Assembly (NCBI GenBank): GCA_905181865.1
Contig: CAJIZG010000003.1
Span: 451,001-515,000 of the forward strand
Direction of reading: 5' to 3'
DNA from: Urechidicola croceus
Lineage (GTDB): Bacteria > Bacteroidota > Bacteroidia > Flavobacteriales > Flavobacteriaceae
DNA: 64,000 bases
Shown here: positions 43,754 through 52,589 of the stretch, in pieces
How the letters are laid out: each line of letters opens with the position of its first letter
Position numbering within the stretch: position 1 is the stretch's first letter
Translations under genes and position numbers: made by a program
The notes under the pieces: model-generated
The model's database searches: none
What the model was told of the DNA's origin: nothing
What the model saw: the letters and a program-made list of their open reading frames with translations, nothing else

Positions 43754-44132
43754 TCATATGGAAATGACCACCATCTTGAATCCAATCGATTAATATCTGG
43801 AAACAATCAGGAAAAGTGACGAACTTATTTGTCCACACTTGCCGATCAAAGAAATCGGGATGTAACATCATGCATTTTGTCTCAACATCACCGAAGATGA
43901 TTGTGGTAGCCCATTTCAACCGTTCATCGAATGCCTCCGGTGCCATGTTATACAATTCCCATGAAGGTTGAGAGATCACTTCTGCACCTTCAATTTTCTT
44001 AATCGAATCAACAAGTGGCTGTCCATAGTTTAGTACTTCAACATTCTTTTTGGCTGACAAGAATGGAGATTCAACAAATTCATTTCCTGTGAGAATACAC
44101 CCGTTTTCAACATGCCAAACTTTTAATTTCAC
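43740..44132 (-). pseudogene. ThuA/GATase-like protein, N-terminal part
   Basis: The frame encodes the first half of a ThuA-related GATase-like protein (VWHVENGCILTGNEF, IIFGDVETKCMMLHPDFF, IDWIQDGGHFHMNGGW). Right after GGW a TAA stands where a Tyr codon is expected; the frame goes on as SFSGQHGKGG, and a one-base insertion then moves the rest into the other frame. Two lesions make a read error unlikely. It would have followed the dioxygenase gene in the same transcript. Confidence 0.72.
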
Positions 44133-44185
44133 CCCATTTCTTTATACTTCAGTTATATTATTTTTTTTATACGTGTAACTGTAGA

Positions 44186-45136
44186 TTATATTGTAAAGAC
44201 TTCCTTTTTTAATGCGCCCAATTCTTTATCGGCATTGAAGAGTAACGGAAAGCATTTGTTATCCAATACCTGTCCGTGTTCACCCATTGATGGAAAATCT
44301 TTTAATAAATCCATTCGTTCAAAATTGGCAATATTCGAAACTGTATTTGGTCCCATCGAATTTAGGACAACAGCTCTTCTTGATCTGTCTGAACTATTTG
44401 AATAAGACCCATGCATCATTTGAGGATGGTGAAATGAGGCATAACCTTTTGGCATTTCAATGGCTGTTTTTTTATCAAAATCTGCTAATTGTTCTTTTGT
44501 CAACACTTCACGAACAGCATACATATTACCTGTTAAACCCGTAATAGGCAAAAGGCCCCATTTGTGACTACGAGGCACATAATACAAACATCCGTTTTCC
44601 TTACTAGCATCATCAAGCCCAATCCAGCAAGTAAGGTGGTTCATAGGTTTGGTAAAGGTCCAGTAAGAATAATCTTGATGCCAAGCTACTACACCTCCAT
44701 GATTGGAAGGTTTACAAAACAATTGGTCATGAAACAACTTGAAGTCTCCTCCCATTAGTTGATAAGCCGCCATACGATAAGCAGGTGCCCAAAGAAGATC
44801 ATGAAATCCAGTCATAGAACGCCATCCGCCAATGGCATGGAAAAGCACTTTATTTGGGTCTTCGGATTCATTACTTTTATATTCATAGAACAATTTTTTA
44901 CGCTCTTCACTCATCTCGCTAAGGTTCGCTAATTCCTCATTTAAGACATCAACCTGTTCTTCGTTTAAAATTTTGATATTTGAAAGATATCCGTTTTCTT
45001 TATAAAATTTTATTTGTTCGGCTGTAAGCATGTACTGTTTCCATTCTTCAGGGCTTTGAGGTTGTTTAAATAATTTAGATATTGGATTGCCATAATCAGA
45101 CAAATCATTCGATTTTAAGTTCTTTGCTGTGTTCAT
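44186..45136 (-). CDS. Phytanoyl-CoA dioxygenase (PhyH)-type Fe(II)/2-oxoglutarate oxygenase
   Basis: The 316-residue protein lacks a signal and is probably cytoplasmic. The Fe(II) site is visible as His153-x-Asp155 (WHQDYSYW) and His242 (MHGSYSN), followed by Arg253/254 for 2-oxoglutarate. Between them, WIGLDDASKENGCLYYVPRSH is shared by the PhyH family (given here in two parts: WIGLDDASKENG and CLYYVPRSH). Such enzymes hydroxylate small organic molecules and can cause oxidative loss of a methyl group. The gene lies 6 bp from the esterase gene, with an alcohol dehydrogenase next, so it may act on an imported sugar or its O-methyl group. Substrate unknown. Confidence 0.85.
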   Translation of the reverse strand: MNTAKNLKSNDLSDYGNPISKLFKQPQSPEEWKQYMLTAEQIKFYKENGYLSNIKILNEEQVDVLNEELANLSEMSEERKKLFYEYKSNESEDPNKVLFHAIGGWRSMTGFHDLLWAPAYRMAAYQLMGGDFKLFHDQLFCKPSNHGGVVAWHQDYSYWTFTKPMNHLTCWIGLDDASKENGCLYYVPRSHKWGLLPITGLTGNMYAVREVLTKEQLADFDKKTAIEMPKGYASFHHPQMMHGSYSNSSDRSRRAVVLNSMGPNTVSNIANFERMDLLKDFPSMGEHGQVLDNKCFPLLFNADKELGALKKEVFTI

Positions 45137-45142
45137 AATATA

Positions 45143-45940
45143 TTATTGTTGATTAAAAAAAAGCAATGTTTTAAATATATGATTTTCCCAATATTCCCAG
45201 TTATGCCCTCCTGGAAACTCGTTATAAATATGTGGAATATTGTGTAAGTTTAGCTGCTCATGTAATTTTCTGCTTGCTTCAAGTAAATCATCTTCAAGAC
45301 CGCAATCAAATCTAAAAGGGGGTATTGTATCTCGATATGCTATCATCATTTCTATTACAGATTCTTCTTGACTATTTTCTTGTCGAAGTTGAGATATGTC
45401 TTCTTCGATGAACAACTTCATTTGATCTAAATGCGTGATGGATGACAAACCAGAAAATGCTTTGAACTTTTTATTGTATTTAGCACCAATCCTTAAAGCT
45501 CCAAAACCTCCCATAGACAAACCTGCAATAAATAAATCGGATTGGCTACTTACTTGCGGAATGGATTCTAAAACAGCATCTACTACATCTTCAACAATCC
45601 ATTTTTCAAAATTCGTGTCAGAATGTGGCACATAGCCGCTTCCATCACCCCATAATCCATCAGAAGGCATTACCAAAATCATTGGTTTTAGTTCTCCCGA
45701 AGCTATCCACTGGTTCATTTTTAGATGAATCCCCGCGGTGTATAGCCATGAATTGTGACTACCATAAACACCATGTAACAATATTGCTATAGGAAGATTG
45801 TTGTGGTTTTCTCCAGAAGGAATATACACAGAGATATCTCCTCTGCCTTTAAGGTGATTACTTTTGACTGTAATATGTCTTAAATTATCAGATTCGTATT
45901 TTGGGTTTGATATGTTTATTGTTTTAAATCGAGATACCAT
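45143..45940 (-). CDS. Alpha/beta-hydrolase of the esterase D type
   Basis: The 265-residue protein has no signal peptide. Esterase (PF00756-like) features are LPIAILLHGVYGSHNSW with the oxyanion region, GLSMGGFG with nucleophile Ser142, and a C-terminal FPGGHNWEYW holding the catalytic-type His. Esterase D members include S-formylglutathione hydrolases and sugar or feruloyl esterases. The start codon lies 3 bp from the end of the alcohol dehydrogenase gene, so translation may be coupled. With that dehydrogenase it could form a formaldehyde-oxidation pair, or act on an acyl sugar. Confidence 0.83.
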   Translation of the reverse strand: MVSRFKTINISNPKYESDNLRHITVKSNHLKGRGDISVYIPSGENHNNLPIAILLHGVYGSHNSWLYTAGIHLKMNQWIASGELKPMILVMPSDGLWGDGSGYVPHSDTNFEKWIVEDVVDAVLESIPQVSSQSDLFIAGLSMGGFGALRIGAKYNKKFKAFSGLSSITHLDQMKLFIEEDISQLRQENSQEESVIEMMIAYRDTIPPFRFDCGLEDDLLEASRKLHEQLNLHNIPHIYNEFPGGHNWEYWENHIFKTLLFFNQQ

Positions 45941-45943
45941 TGC

Positions 45944-47068
45944 TTAATCTTCAAAAATTATGACGCCTTTAGCATTTTTACCCGCTAACATATCTTCAAA
46001 TGCTTTTGGTAAATTTTCAAAAGGATATTGTTTAGTTACCATTTCATCCAATAGCAAATCTCCTTTTTTATAAAGATTTAATAAAATAGGGAAATCTATT
46101 TGTGGTCTACATTTTCCGTATAACGGATTGATATAAATTTTATCCCATTGAAAAAGATTCATATCAATAGTTATTTCATCTTCTATTCCGCTCACTTGCA
46201 CAGCTGTTCCTGCATTATGAATCATTGCCAACGGCGCAGCTCCCAAAGCTGGTATGGCTGTACATTCAAAAGCATATGTAGCGCCTCTGCCATTTGTTAA
46301 TTGCTTTACTTTTTCAGCAGCGTTTAATAAGTTTGTATCACTTTTTTCTGCTTTAATGGTATGGGTCGCTCCAAATTGAACGGCCATCTCTAATCGTTTG
46401 GGATTAATATCTATAGCAATAATTTTTTCTGCTCCTGAGATTCTAGCTCCCTGTATAACACTTAAACCTACCCCTCCGGTGCCCAATACAACAACGGATG
46501 ATCCAGCTTTAATTTGGGCTGTATTTACTGCCGACCCATAACCCGTCATAACTCCACAACCTAAAATAGCCGCAGAACCAAATGAGATATTTGTGTCATA
46601 CTTTACAACCGCTTGCTCTTTTACAACGGTATGTGTGGATAAGGTTCCAATGTTAAAAGATCGTTGAATACCTTTTCCTTGATATTTAGTGCTTTCTAAT
46701 GAGGCGTGTCCTTTAGAAATATCGCCACCACTAGTTTGACTCCCTGCTGTTACCGGAGAATTATTTTCGCAAATATGCTGATTCATTTGTTGACACTGAA
46801 AACAATTTCCACAGGGTATAGCCCAATTCAAAATCACTTTATCGCCAACTTTAACTGAAGTTACATCATCTCCAACTACCTCAACAATACCAGCCCCTTC
46901 ATGCCCCAATATTATAGATGTGTTCCAGTTTAAAGAATCGTAATCGGTATGGCAAATGCCGGCTGCTTTCATTTTAACCAACACTTCGTCTTTTTGTGGA
47001 AGAGATACATCAATAGTTTCTATTGTATATTCTCCTTTCCCATTTGTAATCGCTGCTTTTGCTTTCAT
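45944..47068 (-). CDS. Zinc-dependent alcohol dehydrogenase (class III-like MDR)
   Basis: The 374-residue protein has the catalytic zinc ligands Cys39 and His56-Glu57 (GHEGAGIVE). The structural zinc lobe has Cys86, Cys89, Cys92 and Cys100. The NAD-binding Rossmann fold is VVVLGTGGVGLSVIQGA, preceded by LGCGVMTGYGSAVNTA. The last block is typical of the class III / formaldehyde dehydrogenase-like branch. It oxidises an alcohol or a hydroxymethyl thiol adduct with NAD. It lies between the symporter and esterase genes in a run with gaps of 3-52 bp. The exact substrate is unknown. Confidence 0.87.
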   Translation of the reverse strand: MKAKAAITNGKGEYTIETIDVSLPQKDEVLVKMKAAGICHTDYDSLNWNTSIILGHEGAGIVEVVGDDVTSVKVGDKVILNWAIPCGNCFQCQQMNQHICENNSPVTAGSQTSGGDISKGHASLESTKYQGKGIQRSFNIGTLSTHTVVKEQAVVKYDTNISFGSAAILGCGVMTGYGSAVNTAQIKAGSSVVVLGTGGVGLSVIQGARISGAEKIIAIDINPKRLEMAVQFGATHTIKAEKSDTNLLNAAEKVKQLTNGRGATYAFECTAIPALGAAPLAMIHNAGTAVQVSGIEDEITIDMNLFQWDKIYINPLYGKCRPQIDFPILLNLYKKGDLLLDEMVTKQYPFENLPKAFEDMLAGKNAKGVIIFED

Positions 47069-47120
47069 TAATACTACTCTTAAATTTTTAGTAAATAATT
47101 TTAATCTTCTCGGTTTCTTT

Positions 47121-48911
47121 TTAATCTATTTTTAATTTCTTCCATAATTTAAGTAATATCCAAGTACTAATCACTGTCAAGAATAACATTATATATCCAA
47201 ATTTCAGATTCCCGTAAATAAAATACCCTATGGTGAATAATGCTGAAAAAACCATAAAACTTCCTGTTACCATACAAAGAATTGCAGTGGGCATATCCCA
47301 TTTTTCGGATACCCCTTGGTCTTCTGGATCTTCCTCTTTAATCTTATCTAAAACTTTTTTCCATCCAACCCCTCCTGGTCGTATCAATCTGTAAAATGAT
47401 TTCAAAACTTTATCATCAGCGGGCTTGGTCAATAAAGTAACACTTACCCAGGCGACTGTAGTGATTAAAATTCCAAGTAGTAGTTTTGTAGATGATGACA
47501 ATTCTGGAAGCCCCGTATGAGGATGTATTACTTCAAAATAAAGCGCAATGAAAAGAGATACTACCATAGCCGTTATTTCACTCCAGGCATTAATTCGGTA
47601 CCAAAACCACCTTAATATAAACAAAAGACCTGTCCCTGCACCTATCTGTAATATCATATTGAATGCTTGTAAGGCATTGCTCAAAAACAAAGCCAATATA
47701 GAAGAAAAAAGCATTAATAAAACAGTACTCAATCGCGCAACAAAAATCAATTTTTTAGATGTCGCTTTCGGTTCAATAAAGCGTTGATAAAGATCATTAA
47801 CCATATAAGAAGATCCCCAATTAAGCAATGTTGAAATAGTGGACATAAAGGCTGCTATTAACGATGCCAATACTAAACCCAATAAACCCGTTGGCAAATA
47901 CCTAAGCATAACCGAATAGGAAATATCATCTTTTACTACAGAGGGATCCATATTGGGCAGTGCGGCAATCAAATCAGAAACTTCGGGATACAGTACCAAT
48001 GAAGCTAAAGCTATCAAGATCCAAGGCCAAGGTCGTATGGCATAGTGTACGATATTAAACAATAAGGTCGCCCAAACTGCATTTTTTTCATCCTTGGCAG
48101 AAAGCATACGCTGGGCAATATAGCCTCCGCCACCCGGTTCTGAACCGGGATACCAGACACTCCACCATTGCACAGCTATGGGGATTATAAATACTGTAAT
48201 AAGTAAATCTGTATTAGAAAAATCTGGTAGAATACTTAATTTTCCTACTACATTTTCATGAGCGATTAGATTGCTCAGCCCACCTATTTCAGGAAGATCT
48301 ACAATAACTATGGTAGCCCATATAGAACCTATCATGGCCATAAAAAATTGAAAAAAATCGGTAATCAATACGCCTTTCAACCCTCCAAGAGAGCTGTAAA
48401 TTACGGTCACCACAGAGGCTATTAGCAAGGTTTGCACTGGAGAGATCCCTAATAAAACACCTCCTATTTTAATTGCAGCCAAACACACCCCCGCCATGGC
48501 AACGATATTGAAGAAAAAACCTAAATAGACCGCCCTAAAACCTCTTAAAAATGCGGCTTCCTTTCCACTATACCGAAGTTCGTAAAACTCAAGATCAGTC
48601 AATACTTTGGAGCGTCTCCATAATTTCGCGTATAGAAATACCGTAAGCATGCCTGTCAGTAAAAAGGACCACCAGACCCAGTTACCCGATACGCCATTGT
48701 TTCGTACAATATCGGCAACGAGATTAGGGGTATCGGCCGAAAAGGTAGTAGCCACCATCGATATTCCCAATAGCCACCAAGGCATGGTACGTCCTGATAA
48801 AAAGAATTCTGAGGTGTTTTTACCAGCCCGTTTAGAAACTATAATACCGATTGCCAACGATATTACAAAAAAGGCTATAATAATTGCCCAATCAATTAAC
48901 TTTAGTTCCAT
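47121..48911 (-). CDS. Sodium:solute symporter (SSS/SLC5 family)
   Basis: The 596-residue membrane protein has about 13-15 hydrophobic segments. Family features are GIIVSKRAGKNTSEFFLSGR near the start, MPWWLLGISMVATTFSADTP for the first core helix and STISTLLNWGSSYMVNDLYQ in the sodium-site region. It has a C-terminal extension (residues about 500-540, charged, EEDPEDQG) between two last helices, common in sugar-locus members. It probably imports a mono- or disaccharide or sugar acid released by the enzymes. Its start is 5 bp from the end of the kinase-etherase gene. Confidence 0.9.
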   Translation of the reverse strand: MELKLIDWAIIIAFFVISLAIGIIVSKRAGKNTSEFFLSGRTMPWWLLGISMVATTFSADTPNLVADIVRNNGVSGNWVWWSFLLTGMLTVFLYAKLWRRSKVLTDLEFYELRYSGKEAAFLRGFRAVYLGFFFNIVAMAGVCLAAIKIGGVLLGISPVQTLLIASVVTVIYSSLGGLKGVLITDFFQFFMAMIGSIWATIVIVDLPEIGGLSNLIAHENVVGKLSILPDFSNTDLLITVFIIPIAVQWWSVWYPGSEPGGGGYIAQRMLSAKDEKNAVWATLLFNIVHYAIRPWPWILIALASLVLYPEVSDLIAALPNMDPSVVKDDISYSVMLRYLPTGLLGLVLASLIAAFMSTISTLLNWGSSYMVNDLYQRFIEPKATSKKLIFVARLSTVLLMLFSSILALFLSNALQAFNMILQIGAGTGLLFILRWFWYRINAWSEITAMVVSLFIALYFEVIHPHTGLPELSSSTKLLLGILITTVAWVSVTLLTKPADDKVLKSFYRLIRPGGVGWKKVLDKIKEEDPEDQGVSEKWDMPTAILCMVTGSFMVFSALFTIGYFIYGNLKFGYIMLFLTVISTWILLKLWKKLKID

Positions 48912-48916
48912 AATAG

Positions 48917-50659
48917 TTATTCTTTATTTAGTGTTTTAATAGCTTCATATAAGTTCATATCAGCGTTTTGAAGTCTTTGTATGGCCTCTTCTTCATCTAT
49001 ATGGTATAATTTTTTAAGTATAACTTGTGCCCGCTCTACTAATTTCATATTAATGCAAGCCATATCTACCATATACGAACCTGCTACTTTCCCCAATTTA
49101 ATCATGACTGTAGATGAAAAGAAATTTAATACTTTTTTAGTAGCGGTTCCTGCTTTCATTCGTGTTGAACCAGCAACGACTTCGTTACCCGAATTTAAAG
49201 GAATTACAACATCGCAAAACGGTAATTCTTTTTTAGGTTGATTTACTTGTATCTGTATTGATAATGCCCCTCTACTTTTAGCAAATGCCAAAGCTGATTG
49301 CACATAATAAGCTGTACCGCTAGCAGAAATACCAATGACCACATCATTGGTATTTATATTTAACAATAGCATTTCTGGAACTGCACTGGCGTCTTCTTCA
49401 AAATCAGATTCAATTTCTATCGCGGCATCTGCAATTCCTCCCGACACCAAAGTAACAATCCTGTCCTCTGGAAAACCATAAGTACAAGGTATTTCAACAG
49501 TATCCATCGCTGCAATTCGTCCACTTGAGCCTGCCCCTACATAAATAATTCGACCACCAGATTTTAATTTATCCACTGTTCTATCTGCTATATCAGCAAT
49601 CATTTTCAGATTGTTTTTCAATGCGAATCCTGCTTCTTGTTCTGCTTTCCAAAGTGTTTGGATAATTTCGGCACTTTGCATCTTTTCGAGATGCAATTCT
49701 TTATTATAAGGTACTTCAGTTTCCATAGCACCATAGTTTATTGTTACTCTTTTTTGCGCAGCGATCGACTCTCCTTTTGCCAATGCCAATGCTCCTATTA
49801 ATTGCAATTGATTTCCTTCAGTTGCTATTTTAGCAATTACTGGTTTATCAAGTTCTGCTGGTGTATTTTCCAACAGCTTGTTTAATTGTTTACCCATTGG
49901 GAAATTACAGGAACTAATAGCATTTGCCAAACCGCCACAAATAATGACTTCATCCAAATTATACAGAATAGCCGCTGTATTGATAATACGGGCTAAATTT
50001 TTGATATATGCTTCTCGTTCAATTTTAAAATTAGGACTTGTGAAAATTTCTAAAAGACTATTGTTTTTATCAAGAATAGCTAATTTTGAAGCACTTGCAA
50101 CAGCATTATAATCTCCATTAGGCAACCTAATACTTCCCAACAAAGGCAAAGATTTTTTAGGCCGCCATCTTCTTCCGTTTCTCCAAACTGTAAAACCAAG
50201 CCCTGTACCAATAGGCATTATTCCAATAGTTTTATTTCCTTTTAAATAATTCAGTTCAGCCAATCCTATGGTAGCAGCATCGGCATCGTTAACAACAATG
50301 GCTTTGCATTGAAACTGTCTTTCCAATGTTTCTTTCCACTTTTCGTTTTTCAGAACATTTAAATGGGATGCTGTCTTTAAAACTTTAGAGCCGTGATAGT
50401 TGACAATACCTGCCGTAGAAATCCCAATACCTTTGATGTTTTTATTGTTTATTTTAAGATTTTCTATTACTTTCAGAATCAGTATTATGAATTCATTAAT
50501 GGTGGTGTCTTTATGTAAAGAACTTTTCACTTTGGCATAGTTATTCTCTATCTCATTCAAATTATTTTCTTTACTAAAAATAATATCGGATTTACTCCAA
50601 CAAGCCTTTATCCATGTACCTCCTATGTCAATTGCTAAAAAGTAATTTGTTTTTTCCAT
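48917..50659 (-). CDS. Fusion of ROK-type sugar kinase and MurQ-type etherase
   Basis: About 580 residues from ATG 50659; three further in-frame ATGs lie upstream, but this start puts LAIDIGGTWIKA at its usual place. Residues about 1-280 are a ROK kinase (NDADAATIGLAE, GIMPIGTGLGF). Residues about 300-580 are a SIS-domain N-acetylmuramic acid 6-phosphate etherase: GAGSSGRIAAMDTVEIP with the acid/base-type Glu, EIESDFEEDASA, GISASGTAYYV and GSTRMKAGTATK. Together they could phosphorylate an imported sugar and cut its lactyl ether to give a GlcNAc 6-phosphate-type product and lactate. Setting it beside a sodium symporter rather than peptidoglycan genes is unusual, so another 3-ether sugar is possible. 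Confidence 0.85.
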   Translation of the reverse strand: MEKTNYFLAIDIGGTWIKACWSKSDIIFSKENNLNEIENNYAKVKSSLHKDTTINEFIILILKVIENLKINNKNIKGIGISTAGIVNYHGSKVLKTASHLNVLKNEKWKETLERQFQCKAIVVNDADAATIGLAELNYLKGNKTIGIMPIGTGLGFTVWRNGRRWRPKKSLPLLGSIRLPNGDYNAVASASKLAILDKNNSLLEIFTSPNFKIEREAYIKNLARIINTAAILYNLDEVIICGGLANAISSCNFPMGKQLNKLLENTPAELDKPVIAKIATEGNQLQLIGALALAKGESIAAQKRVTINYGAMETEVPYNKELHLEKMQSAEIIQTLWKAEQEAGFALKNNLKMIADIADRTVDKLKSGGRIIYVGAGSSGRIAAMDTVEIPCTYGFPEDRIVTLVSGGIADAAIEIESDFEEDASAVPEMLLLNINTNDVVIGISASGTAYYVQSALAFAKSRGALSIQIQVNQPKKELPFCDVVIPLNSGNEVVAGSTRMKAGTATKKVLNFFSSTVMIKLGKVAGSYMVDMACINMKLVERAQVILKKLYHIDEEEAIQRLQNADMNLYEAIKTLNKE

Positions 50660-50739
50660 TATTGTATGCATCGATATCATTTCAAAATTGTGTAACAATT
50701 TTAGTTGAATTCTATTTTAATTAAATATGTTTTCTTCTC

Positions 50740-50849
50740 TTACTTTGCCCAATAACGCTCAAAGGTGGTGACTTCTTCAAAAAAATCCTTAATTTAAAAA
50801 CTAGTGTCTTTGTTTTTACAAAAAGCCAATGTTTACTTGATTTTTTCAT
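50740..50849 (-). pseudogene. Internally deleted gene: GH32-like head joined to an unknown tail
   Basis: From ATG 50849 the minus strand reads MKKSSKHWLFV, matching the signal start of the GH32-like gene at 5580 (MKTTSKHWLFI). Some 30 bp later another frame reads KDFFEEVTTFERYWAK and stops at 50740, a convincing protein end. Everything between head and tail is gone. The rest of the gap to 50908 shows only an AT-rich leader. Confidence 0.55.
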
Positions 50850-50908
50850 TATGTCTGTATTTAATTTGTTACTTAAGGTGGGTTCTAAAAATTAATTTTT
50901 TTTTATGA

Positions 50909-52429
50909 TTATTTCTTCCAGGCCGATTTCATCTTCCATGCTCTCACGCTTTTTACATTAATATTACCCTGAAATGAAGTGAGTTGGTGATTTGCATGCG
51001 GATGAGTTCGTTTGTGGGCGTAGACCATGGCCTGGGTGTCATTGACGAATACCTCAATAATTCCCTTATCGATAAAAACCCTAAGAACAGTCTCCTGATC
51101 CACTGGAATATTCAGCGGGGCTGATACCCCAGCGATGTTTAGCGTTTTACGACTTGGATAAACAGTAACCGGAATCCCGTTCTCGCCGTTCTCATCGCAC
51201 AGTACCTCAATTCCGTAGGTTGTGGGAATATGCCACATGTCGCCCACCTTGTTAATTTCATAACTTTCATTCAAAGGGCTGAATACAATTTCAATTTCCA
51301 GGGCATCGCCTCTCAGGTTCTCCAATGGATGGTCCACCTGATTTTTGATGATCAGGTCAGTCCAACTATTTAGATCGTAACGGAGCCCTTCAAGTTCCTT
51401 CAATGGCTTGATCAGAAGGGTATTCGATTCGGAAAGCTCGAGTTCGCGGGGAAGTGACTGTACCCCGTTTTGGAGCCGGTCGTCTTCATGAAAAAGCCAG
51501 GACCACATTACCCTACGGCCATCGGGAGTAAGCAAGGATTCGGGTGCAAAATAGGTGCCCAGTGTCCTTACACTGTTGCCAGCAGCCAGGTTCACATCCT
51601 CCCAGTTCATTAAGCCATGAGATTCGGGCAGGTATTTTCCATCCTTAAAATCTCCTATAAAGTAGCGACACCCCAATGCATGTGAGATGCCGAGCAGCAT
51701 CCATTTATCTCCAATCCTGAACATGTTCGGACAAGAGAGGTCATCGTAAGGAGTAACTCCAAGGTTGGAAGGGAAATCCTTGTGCATCAGGTCTCCTATA
51801 TATTCCCAGTTTTTAAGATCTGTGGATTTTTTAAGATCGGGATTTTTCCCACCACCAATGGCATAGTAAGTGTCACCATCCAACCAACAGTCAGGATCCC
51901 ACACATTGCCCTTCACTGTAATACCTTCGGCGTTCTTCGGGCTAATTATTTGCGGATCTGACCAGGAATCCAGTTGATCGTCTTGCGCGTACAAGATTAT
52001 ATTGTCTTGGTTGTTCGTGTAAATGAGTGCCGGAACCCCCTCTTTGGTAAAAAAACCGGTTCCGCTTAACATTCTGTGTCCAAGGTTCGCAGGGCGCAGC
52101 ACCGTAGGGTGGAATTTCCAGTGAACCATGTCTTTGCTTGAAACATGCACCATGCCCAGGCCACCATTCCCTTGAGCTGGGTATAGATAATGCATGTGAT
52201 ACCGTCCCTTATAGTAAAAGGCTACATTAGGATCTGCCGACCATCTCTTAAGGATTTCCGGATGCAGAAGGTGATAGGTAGGCCAGTCTTCAGGTGGGTT
52301 TTCAGGAAAAACCGGAGTCTCCGATTGATCAGAATCAATCGTTGCTTGCTTTTGCTGAGCGCTTATTTCGGAATACATTCCGAAAAGAAAACACAGGGTA
52401 AAAAGGATGTTAATAGTTCTATTTTTCAT
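50909..52429 (-). CDS. GH32-like secreted glycoside hydrolase, third copy
   Basis: About 506 residues from ATG 52429. A second in-frame ATG at 52459 comes from a 30-bp tandem duplication of the start region, so the inner start, just before the signal peptide (ILFTLCFLFGMYSEISAQ), is preferred. Propeller motifs are SADPNVAFYYKGRYHMHYL with the nucleophile-type Asp, VSSKDMVHWKFH, WDPDCWLDGDTYYAIGGG and a C-terminal IDKGIIEVFVND. The ECP acid motif is again missing; DDLSCPNMF stands in its place. Sequence similarity to the other two GH32-like proteins is low outside these motifs. Secretion suggests it works on the extracellular glycan. Confidence 0.8.
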   Translation of the reverse strand: MKNRTINILFTLCFLFGMYSEISAQQKQATIDSDQSETPVFPENPPEDWPTYHLLHPEILKRWSADPNVAFYYKGRYHMHYLYPAQGNGGLGMVHVSSKDMVHWKFHPTVLRPANLGHRMLSGTGFFTKEGVPALIYTNNQDNIILYAQDDQLDSWSDPQIISPKNAEGITVKGNVWDPDCWLDGDTYYAIGGGKNPDLKKSTDLKNWEYIGDLMHKDFPSNLGVTPYDDLSCPNMFRIGDKWMLLGISHALGCRYFIGDFKDGKYLPESHGLMNWEDVNLAAGNSVRTLGTYFAPESLLTPDGRRVMWSWLFHEDDRLQNGVQSLPRELELSESNTLLIKPLKELEGLRYDLNSWTDLIIKNQVDHPLENLRGDALEIEIVFSPLNESYEINKVGDMWHIPTTYGIEVLCDENGENGIPVTVYPSRKTLNIAGVSAPLNIPVDQETVLRVFIDKGIIEVFVNDTQAMVYAHKRTHPHANHQLTSFQGNINVKSVRAWKMKSAWKK

Positions 52430-52453
52430 TGTTTTAAAATTTATTGTTTTATT

Positions 52454-52516
52454 TTTCATTGTTTTAAAATTGAAGATCAGCGCTTAGCTCTAATTTGATC
52501 GTTATGAAAACTCAAG
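52454..52516. repeat. Direct repeat left of the SGNH gene (partner at 53335-53402)
   Basis: About 63 bp nearly matches 53335-53402, including CAGCGCTTAGCTCTAATTTG. The two copies bracket the SGNH hydrolase gene and each encodes the last codons of a lost gene on the minus strand. Confidence 0.85.
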
Positions 52517-52585
52517 GTTCCGCAGCCACTTCCATAAATCCCGGTATCTTTATTAAAATATTTTTTAGTGTAAATCCGTGGATCC
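52477..52585 (-). pseudogene. Unidentified gene tail (left twin)
   Basis: A frame ending at 52477 encodes KDPRIYTKKYFNKDTG and then CGTLSFHNDQIRAKR. The last residues match the twin at 53361 (LSFxNxQIRAKR). The family is not recognised. It starts right after the stop of the SGNH gene. Confidence 0.45.
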
Positions 52586-52589
52586 TTAT

